NCBI GenBank assembly: GCA_023141985.1
Contig: JAGLKH010000349.1
Span: 1 to 6,874, forward strand
Reading direction: 5' to 3'
Length of the DNA: 6,874 bases
From: Flavobacteriaceae bacterium
GTDB taxonomy: Bacteria > Bacteroidota > Bacteroidia > Flavobacteriales > Flavobacteriaceae
Below, piece by piece: positions 1 to 5,281 of the stretch (position 1 is the first letter of the stretch; each line of letters opens with the position of its first letter). The position numbers and the translations under genes were made by a program. The notes under the pieces were generated by a model. It was not told the origin of the DNA. It searched no databases and worked only from the letters and a program-made list of their open reading frames with translations.

Positions 1-473
1 AATCGTTTACTCGTAGATGAATATGAAAAATAATAGGCTAAAAATAACACAACAAATAGCGCGACAAAAAATACAGAAAGTTTTGCCCAAGTATCAAAGC
101 TATACTTATTAATAACTTGATTTGCGATTTTAGAAAACCCCATTTCAGGCATAATTTCTATATCGTCGATAGTCATATTTTTAGCAAAAGACATATTATT
201 AATTATATCATTATCATTTGGTGATAACTGTAACGCCTTTTCGAAATAATATACACTTGGTGCTATTCTGTTTAGTTTATAATAAGCATTTGCTAAATTA
301 AAGTAAAGTTCAGCCGAATGATTTTTAGTGTCTAAAATACGTTCATAAGTATTTATAGCATCTTGAAATTTTCCTTCATTATATAAACTGTTCCCTTGAC
401 TAAACAACGTATTGTTTTGAGCCATTGAAAATGTGCTTATTAGTAATATTATAATGTATATTATTTTCTTCAT
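1..473 (-). CDS. batE: BatE, TPR-repeat membrane protein (partial, C-terminus beyond the left edge)
   Basis: The ORF opens with ATG at 473-471 and reads without a stop to base 1, giving 157 residues of a protein usually around 250. Residues 1-19 form a Sec signal peptide (MKKIIYIIILLISTFSMAQ, cleavage probably before Q19). Two TPR-like units follow, about 22-52 (GNSLYNEGKFQDAINTYERI) and 55-88 (YFNLANAYYKLNRIAPSVYY). A hydrophobic membrane segment spans about 130-150 and ends in SSTSKR. Known family members continue with another membrane segment and often an SH3-like domain, which would lie outside the window. The gene is last in the bat order, 28 nt behind batD, with a purine-rich AAAGAGAAGAA a few bases before the ATG as a plausible ribosome site. 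TPRs suggest a periplasmic protein-binding role in the Bat complex. Identity rests on position plus architecture, since TPR proteins are hard to assign by sequence alone. Confidence 0.88.
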   Translation of the reverse strand, partial: MKKIIYIIILLISTFSMAQNNTLFSQGNSLYNEGKFQDAINTYERILDTKNHSAELYFNLANAYYKLNRIAPSVYYFEKALQLSPNDNDIINNMSFAKNMTIDDIEIMPEMGFSKIANQVINKYSFDTWAKLSVFFVALFVVLFLAYYFSYSSTSKR

Positions 474-501
474 GAGATTCTTCTCTTTGTCTGGAATAAC
501 A

Positions 502-2274
502 TTATCTTATTTGTTTATCTATTGTTGAAATAACGCTTACTGCTTTATCATAATCTTGCTGCATTTCTACATTAGAAAATGGTGTATATCTCGCCAATTC
601 GCAGCTCTTTAATAAATTATTAAATTCAATAATAGTATTTTCGTTTATTGATTTTTTTAAAAGTAATTCTTTAATTTTATCTTTACTGAATTCGCTGGTT
701 TCAATGTTTAATTTCGCTTTTAAATAATTATGAAGTGCTCTTTCTAAAGCATTATAAAACGATTCTTTATTGCCTAAAGCTTTCTTTGCTTCACTTAAAT
801 ATTTTCGTGCTAATTTATTGGCTCTTCTAACTTTCATACCAATTACATCTCTATCTCTTTCACCCTTTTTCTTTCTAATAAAAATGGCAATAGGAATTGC
901 TAAAAATGGCATTAATAAAACACTCCAAAATAGTTTTGTTTTAAAAAAGTGCTTATGGCTTATTGGCACTAAATTCGGCTTGGTTTTAAATGATAAAAAT
1001 TGCTCGTTAGATAAAACAATTTGTTTTTTACTATTTGCTGAAACCGAAGTGCCTTTGCTACTTAAATTACTATTTGTTGGGCCATCGGTAACGTTTAAAA
1101 CCAATTCATTTGATGTAATTGTTTTATAGCTTTTCGTTTCTAAATCAAAAAACGAAAACGAAATACTTGGTATAGGATATTTACCTTGAAATGATGGCAC
1201 AATAGTATATGAATCTGATATTTTACCCTGCATTCCTGATAAGTTAGTGCTTACATTTTCTGTATGTTCCGGCTCGTAAACTTCTAATGAACTAGGCAAT
1301 GTTAATCTTGGGAGTTTAAATAATTTTAAGTTCCCTTTTCCTGTAACTTCTATATTAGCTTGCAAAGCTTCAGTTGCTTTTAGTTCGCTCTTTGAAGTGC
1401 TAACTTTAAAATTAAATTTGCCTACTGCACCAGTAAAATTATCTGGTTTTCCGTTTTCAGGTAATGGTTTAACTGTTATCGTTTTTTTAGCTGTAGTAAT
1501 GGTTTTCTGAACAGTTTCCAAAATTCTGTTTCCAAAAAAATCTCGCCTATTTGTAGGTACCTCAACAGAAATATTTAATGCCAAAGGAGCTAAATTTAAT
1601 TTCCCTGTTTTTTGTGGATATAACACAATTTTACGAACAAGAACGTAATGATAATCTTCTCCTTTATAAGTGGCATTTTGCAATTTTAATTCTTTAATTG
1701 CAATATTTTGACTCCAAAAATCATTGTATCTAGGATTATCGAGTACTCTCAAATTACTCAACCTAACATTTGGTGAGACATATAACCTATAAACTACGGT
1801 TATTGCTTCGTTTAAATACGGATTGGTTTTAGATATTTCTGCTACCAAGTCTATGTTTTCTGACACAATATAATTTGGGTCGTTAGGATTTGTAGGCTTA
1901 TCTACTGCTGATGTGACCTCAATTTTAACAGGTAAGGTCTTATAGGTTTCTCCATCAATTTCGATTGTGGCTTGGGTAATAGTAAATTTACCTCTCTTTT
2001 TTGGTGTTAAAAAATAACTGTAAGTTTTAGAATATGACTTTACACCATTTAACCATGAATTACTTATAGATTGATTAGGCCCAATTACTGAAAAATGTTC
2101 GAAACTTGGAGGATTAAAATTATCTCCATCTCTATTCATGACAAAATCTATACGAAGACGCTCATTTATTCCAAGCTTTTTCTTGCTAACTTTAGCTTCA
2201 AAAGTGACTTGGGCAGTTAAAATACTTGTACTAAGTATAATGACAAATAATAATATGTTTTTTATTAGCTTCAT
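502..2274 (-). CDS. batD: BatD, periplasmic beta-domain membrane protein
   Basis: From the ATG at 2274-2272 this encodes 590 residues, a usual BatD length. I prefer this start over an in-frame ATG at 2292 because it puts the signal peptide (MKLIKNILLFVIILSTSILTAQ) at the very N-terminus; the upstream choice only adds MFVILR. After cleavage comes a long beta-rich periplasmic region. It includes the stretch near residues 280-345 (FTGAVGKFNFKVSTSKSEL, then GKGNLKLFKLPRLTLP) typical of the BatD/oxygen-tolerance family. A single membrane helix at about 445-466 is followed by RKKKGERDRD, consistent with a cytoplasmic tail. The tail of roughly 120 residues (FYNALERALHNYLKAKL, later LLKSCELARYTPFSN) is helical and resembles the cytoplasmic domain of the first gene in the window. 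BatD probably presents Ig-like domains to the other Bat proteins; no catalytic residues are visible. It lies 61 nt behind batC, with a hairpin repeat between, and 28 nt before batE. Confidence 0.93.
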   Translation of the reverse strand: MKLIKNILLFVIILSTSILTAQVTFEAKVSKKKLGINERLRIDFVMNRDGDNFNPPSFEHFSVIGPNQSISNSWLNGVKSYSKTYSYFLTPKKRGKFTITQATIEIDGETYKTLPVKIEVTSAVDKPTNPNDPNYIVSENIDLVAEISKTNPYLNEAITVVYRLYVSPNVRLSNLRVLDNPRYNDFWSQNIAIKELKLQNATYKGEDYHYVLVRKIVLYPQKTGKLNLAPLALNISVEVPTNRRDFFGNRILETVQKTITTAKKTITVKPLPENGKPDNFTGAVGKFNFKVSTSKSELKATEALQANIEVTGKGNLKLFKLPRLTLPSSLEVYEPEHTENVSTNLSGMQGKISDSYTIVPSFQGKYPIPSISFSFFDLETKSYKTITSNELVLNVTDGPTNSNLSSKGTSVSANSKKQIVLSNEQFLSFKTKPNLVPISHKHFFKTKLFWSVLLMPFLAIPIAIFIRKKKGERDRDVIGMKVRRANKLARKYLSEAKKALGNKESFYNALERALHNYLKAKLNIETSEFSKDKIKELLLKKSINENTIIEFNNLLKSCELARYTPFSNVEMQQDYDKAVSVISTIDKQIR

Positions 2275-2296
2275 TCTTAAAATAACGAACAATGAT

Positions 2297-2320
2297 TAAG
2301 ATTTCCGCCTTCGCGGAAAT
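2297..2320 (-). repeat. Small hairpin repeat, copy 1 (batC-batD gap)
   Basis: The palindrome at 2301-2320 has perfect 8-bp arms, ATTTCCGC and GCGGAAAT, around a 4-nt loop (GAAG in the transcript). With the adjoining TAAG at 2297-2300, the 24-nt unit matches the unit at 3216-3239 at 22 of 24 positions in the same orientation. It lies 15 nt past the batC stop and 22 nt before the preferred batD start. The arms are GC-rich compared with the surroundings. In mRNA it would fold into a short stable stem. No U-tract follows, so it is not an ordinary terminator. It may be a dispersed intergenic repeat of the small palindromic kind, or an mRNA processing or stability element. Confidence 0.8.
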
Positions 2321-2335
2321 GACAAATACACCTAC

Positions 2336-3121
2336 TTACCAATCCTTTTCTGTTTTTATTTTTTCTCCTTTAACCTTTTGGGCATTTACTTTTTTTTGTA
2401 CTTTCTTTTCTTGGTTATTCATTGCCTCAAGTAGATTCTTTACTTGTTGAGGTGATAATTTTCCAGGTTGAGATTGCTGCTCTTTCTTTTCATTTTTAGG
2501 GTCTCCATCCTTTTTATCTCCCCTTTCATCTTTCGGTTTTCCGTCTTTATCTTCTTTATCATCACCATCTTTCTTATCTTCTTTATCATCGCCCTCTTTT
2601 TTATCTTCATTCTCTTTGTCCTGATCTTTTTTATCTTCATTCTCCTTATCATCATCTCCTCCGCCGCCATCTCCCTGTTGCTCGGCACATTCTTTTGCTA
2701 AAACAAGATTATACCTGGTTTCTTCATCTGCCGGGTCGTTTCGTAATGCGTTTTTAAATGCCTCTACAGCTTCTTTACATTTTTTTTGTTGCATTAATGC
2801 GTTACCAATATTATGATATGCTTGATGCTTTTCCGTTTTAGTAGTTGCTATTTTTGCCGTTTCTAAATGCCTTTGTAGAGCTTCGCTATAATGTCCTGTT
2901 TTATAGTAAGCATTGCCTAAATTATAAGTGCCGGTAGTATTGCCGGGTTTTTCTGAAATGGCTTTTCTATATTCCTTTTCTGCAGCTACAAAATCTTCAT
3001 CCACCAGGATATTTCCATCATACACATAATCGTTAGATTTTTGCAATGCTTTATCTTTTTCTTCTTGAGCAAAAGAAAACGTTGTGATTAAGATGACTAT
3101 AATTACAATTAATTGCTTCAT
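2336..3121 (-). CDS. batC: BatC, periplasmic TPR protein with acidic/lysine-rich linker
   Basis: The gene encodes 261 residues. Residues 1-18 are a Sec signal peptide (MKQLIVIIVILITTFSFA, cleavage before Q19), so the mature protein should be periplasmic; no second membrane helix is seen. Three TPR-like units follow, near 30-60, 64-96 (TGTYNLGNAYYKTGHYSEAL) and 100-133 (AYHNIGNALMQQKKCKEAVE). A highly charged linker at about 150-215, made almost only of D, E, K and G, contains tandem repeats. The final 40 residues (LSPQQVKNLLEAMNNQEKKV, ending EKDW) form a helical tail that I recall as conserved in flavobacterial BatC proteins. TPRs imply a scaffold for BatA/BatB or another envelope partner. 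The start is the ATG directly before the signal peptide. The leader before it is very AT-rich without a clear Shine-Dalgarno sequence, as is common in Bacteroidota. It lies 117 nt downstream of batB, the longest gap in the window. Confidence 0.93.
   Translation of the reverse strand: MKQLIVIIVILITTFSFAQEEKDKALQKSNDYVYDGNILVDEDFVAAEKEYRKAISEKPGNTTGTYNLGNAYYKTGHYSEALQRHLETAKIATTKTEKHQAYHNIGNALMQQKKCKEAVEAFKNALRNDPADEETRYNLVLAKECAEQQGDGGGGDDDKENEDKKDQDKENEDKKEGDDKEDKKDGDDKEDKDGKPKDERGDKKDGDPKNEKKEQQSQPGKLSPQQVKNLLEAMNNQEKKVQKKVNAQKVKGEKIKTEKDW
2543..2650 (-). repeat. Tandem repeats inside the BatC linker
   Basis: Two adjacent in-frame tandem duplications lie within batC. One has a 30-nt period: 2596-2620 and 2626-2650 match at 23 of 25 positions and encode DKENEDKK twice, at residues 158-165 and 168-175. 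The other has a 27-nt period: 2547-2572 and 2574-2599 match at 24 of 26 positions and encode GDDKEDK twice, at residues 177-183 and 186-192. Both periods are multiples of three, so copy-number change by slippage would alter linker length without breaking the frame. The plus strand here is a pyrimidine-rich CTT/ATC run. Confidence 0.82.
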
Positions 3122-3134
3122 TTTATAATATTAT

Positions 3135-3161
3135 AAACACAATATATAAAACCTTGTGTTT
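3135..3161 (-). promoter_or_regulatory. Weak inverted repeat in the batC leader
   Basis: Perfect 8-bp arms AAACACAA (3135-3142) and TTGTGTTT (3154-3161) surround an 11-nt spacer. In the transcript the stem would end 13 nt before the batC ATG at 3121, next to the ribosome-binding region. Only two of the eight pairs are G-C, so the RNA stem is weak; as DNA it could equally be an operator-like dyad. No regulator is known here, and an 8-bp dyad in such AT-rich sequence may be chance. Confidence 0.35.
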
Positions 3162-3215
3162 TTGTTCGTTAAAGAATTTATAAAATATTTATTATCCTAA
3201 TTTAGTTTCTATTAA

Positions 3216-3239
3216 TAAGGTTTCCGCTTTCGCGGAAAT
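3216..3239 (-). repeat. Small hairpin repeat, copy 2 (directly after the batB stop)
   Basis: Arms TTTCCGC and GCGGAAA (3221-3227 and 3232-3238) enclose a GAAA loop in the transcript, a GNRA-type tetraloop closed by C-G. The unit matches copy 1 at 22 of 24 positions, with one difference in the loop and one just outside the 7-bp stem. Its first transcribed base is the last base of the batB TAA codon, so the hairpin begins immediately at the end of translation. The 96 nt that follow to the batC start contain no U-tract. A position flush with a stop codon fits a 3' stabiliser or processing site between batB and batC, or a mobile small palindrome that landed at the gene end. Confidence 0.8.
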
Positions 3240-4276
3240 TATAAATTTTCGTTAAATAAATTTAAACGATTTAGCCAAGCTGTTTTTCGTTCTAATAAAA
3301 ATATATCTATAAATAAGAAAAATAAGCCTAAGCCTAAAAACCATTGAAATTGATCTTTATACTCGGCAAATTGTTTGGCTTCAAATTCCTTTTTATCCAT
3401 TTTGTTTAAAATCTCTCTAATTGCTTCGACTACCTGATTCGTGTTCGCTCCATTAATATACTCACCTTTTGCTTCAACAGCAATACTTTTTAAAATTTCT
3501 TCATTTAACCTTGTAATCACTGTTTCGCCTTGATTGTCTTTTTTATAATTAAGCACAATGCCGTTACGTTTTATTGGTATTGGCCCACCATTTTCATCTC
3601 CTACTCCAATAGTAAAAATTCGAATACCTTCTTCGTTAGCTTCTTCGGCGATGTTTGAAGCGATATTATTATGATCTTCTCCGTCGGATATAATTATAAG
3701 GACACGATTTGTTTGTTCTTCATCATCATAATAGGTTCTTGCTAATTGTATGGCTTGATCTATCGCTGTTCCTTGAGACGATAACATGTCGGTGTTCATG
3801 CTTTGTAAAAACATTTTTGCAGCAGCATAGTCTGTAGTAATTGGTAATTGAGGAAATGCTTTTCCTGCATAGGCAATAATACCTATTCTATCGCTTGCCA
3901 AATTATTTATAATTTGAGTCACTAATTGTTTAGCCTTTTCCAATCTATTTGGTGCTATATCCTCTGCCAACATACTTTTAGAAACATCTATGGCAAATAC
4001 AATATCTACACCTTCTCGTTTTATCGTTTCTAATTTTGTTCCAATTTTAGGATTTACTAACGCAATTATTAAACATCCAAATGCTAAGCACAACACAGTA
4101 AGTTTTAATATAGGCTTAAATAAGGAACGGTTTGGACTCAATTTTTTAAGCAATTTTTTGCTGATAAATTTATTTTGAACATATTTTTTCCATAACTGAA
4201 GCAACAGAAATAATACTACAATTGCTGGAATAACCAGTAGCAACCAAAACCATAATTTTTCTTCTAATTGATACAT
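3239..4276 (-). CDS. batB: BatB, membrane-anchored vWA-domain protein
   Basis: This 345-residue protein has two N-terminal membrane helices (about 8-28 and 55-75), a cytoplasmic or periplasmic vWA domain (about 90-290) and a C-terminal helix (about 310-327). The metal ion-dependent adhesion site looks complete: D97-x-S99-x-S101 in AIDVSKSM, T170 in SQGTAID, and D198 in ISDGEDH. Such domains bind a divalent metal and use it for regulated protein-protein contacts. BatA and BatB are expected to form a membrane complex served by a MoxR ATPase, whose gene is not in this window. The ATG follows the batA TAG with no spacing (TAGATG), implying translational coupling. Compared with BatA it has an insert around DENGGPIPIKRNGIVLNYKK and a longer tail, which support calling it BatB rather than a second BatA. 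The gene ends in NENL-TAA at a hairpin repeat. Confidence 0.96.
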   Translation of the reverse strand: MYQLEEKLWFWLLLVIPAIVVLFLLLQLWKKYVQNKFISKKLLKKLSPNRSLFKPILKLTVLCLAFGCLIIALVNPKIGTKLETIKREGVDIVFAIDVSKSMLAEDIAPNRLEKAKQLVTQIINNLASDRIGIIAYAGKAFPQLPITTDYAAAKMFLQSMNTDMLSSQGTAIDQAIQLARTYYDDEEQTNRVLIIISDGEDHNNIASNIAEEANEEGIRIFTIGVGDENGGPIPIKRNGIVLNYKKDNQGETVITRLNEEILKSIAVEAKGEYINGANTNQVVEAIREILNKMDKKEFEAKQFAEYKDQFQWFLGLGLFFLFIDIFLLERKTAWLNRLNLFNENL

Positions 4277-5281
4277 CTATATGAAACTTCTAAATATTGT
4301 AAATCTTAATAACAATTCTAACATTAAAAATAAACCCGCGAGTAAAACTAATGGGCGAAATTTCTCTTCGTAATTATAGAATTTAAATTCCTCGACATCT
4401 GTTTTTTCTAATTTATCTATTTCTTTATAAATTTCTTTTAATTTCTTATTATTTGTAGCCCTAAAATATTGCCCTCCTGTAACTTCAGCAATCTCTTTTA
4501 ATAAGTCTTCATCAATCTCAACCTTTACTCTTCTATACTCGAAACTTCCATCACGATGTATGGCAACTGGAGATAAAGCCATTCCGTTAGTTCCTAAACC
4601 AATTGTATAGGTTTTAATACCATATTCTACCGCTAATTCGCTTGCGGTATTTGGATCTATAAACCCTGAGTTATTTACCCCATCTGTTAATAAGATAATC
4701 ACTTTACTTTTAGCTTTACTGTCTTTTATCCTGTTTACAGCAGTTGCTAAACCCATTCCTATGGCTGTTCCTGCTTGAATTATTGTGTTATATTTTATCT
4801 CTTTTAAGGACCTTAAAACAATAGATTTATCGCTTGTTATTGGTGTTTTAGTGTAACTTTCCCCAGCATATTCGACTAATCCTATTCTGTCGTTTGGGCG
4901 CCCTTTAATAAATTCTGCGGCTACATTTTTTAGAGCTTCTAAACGGTTAGGTTTTAAATCTTTTGCGAGCATACTTGCAGAAACATCAATAGCCATAACT
5001 ATATCTATTCCTCTTGTAGTTTTAGTTTTAGTTGAAACATCTACCGTTTGAGGCCTTGCCAGAGCAGTAATAATCAATACTAATGCTAATAATCGGAAAA
5101 TAAACATTAAGTGTTTTAATTTTGGAAGCCAAGAACTATCAACTTTAAATCCTTTAACACTAGATATTTTAAATGCTGCAGTTTGTTTTTTGTGTTTTAA
5201 GACGTACCATAGAATAGCTATTGGAATACATAATAGTAACCAAAACATTTGTTTATTAATAAATTCTATGCCTTCAAACAT
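4277..5281 (-). CDS. batA: BatA, membrane-anchored vWA-domain protein
   Basis: This 334-residue protein has membrane helices at about 12-29 and 57-75, a vWA domain at about 91-285 and a C-terminal helix at about 310-328. The motif ALARPQ between the second helix and the vWA domain is typical of the family. The MIDAS is intact: D99-x-S101-x-S103 in AIDVSASM, T172 in QAGTAIG, and D200 in LLTDGVNN. It is a metal-dependent protein-interaction module, probably paired with BatB, to which it is clearly paralogous (shared PNRLE, DRIG, AG and PIT blocks). The ATG abuts the TAA of the upstream gene (TAAATG), with a purine-rich AGAAGAAGA inside that gene about 6 nt before the start, so coupled translation is likely. 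Length and layout match known BatA proteins. No truncation or missing metal ligand is seen. Confidence 0.96.
   Translation of the reverse strand: MFEGIEFINKQMFWLLLCIPIAILWYVLKHKKQTAAFKISSVKGFKVDSSWLPKLKHLMFIFRLLALVLIITALARPQTVDVSTKTKTTRGIDIVMAIDVSASMLAKDLKPNRLEALKNVAAEFIKGRPNDRIGLVEYAGESYTKTPITSDKSIVLRSLKEIKYNTIIQAGTAIGMGLATAVNRIKDSKAKSKVIILLTDGVNNSGFIDPNTASELAVEYGIKTYTIGLGTNGMALSPVAIHRDGSFEYRRVKVEIDEDLLKEIAEVTGGQYFRATNNKKLKEIYKEIDKLEKTDVEEFKFYNYEEKFRPLVLLAGLFLMLELLLRFTIFRSFI

Noticed and set aside
770..1129. Plus-strand ORF of 119 residues.
   Set aside because: It lies wholly antisense to batD, has no recognisable domain or ribosome site, and its hydrophobic parts mirror the batD membrane and basic regions.
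2275..2292. Start of BatD at the upstream ATG (2292), adding MFVILR.
   Set aside because: It would lengthen the signal peptide needlessly and leave only 8 nt to the hairpin, little room for ribosome binding. The ATG at 2274 gives a standard signal peptide.
2297..2320. Hairpin as a factor-independent terminator of batC.
   Set aside because: No run of U follows the stem in the transcribed direction, and batD, an obligate-looking operon partner, begins 22 nt later. The same holds for the copy at 3216-3239.
2468..2701. Plus-strand ORF of 77 residues, very rich in F and I, resembling a membrane peptide.
   Set aside because: It is the exact antisense of the BatC acidic/lysine linker; the F/I richness follows from reading GAA/AAA/GAT codons backwards.
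3122..3215. Internal Bacteroidota-type promoter (TAnnTTTG with an upstream TTTG) before batC.
   Set aside because: AT-rich near matches such as TATATTGTG exist, but none fits both elements at the right spacing.
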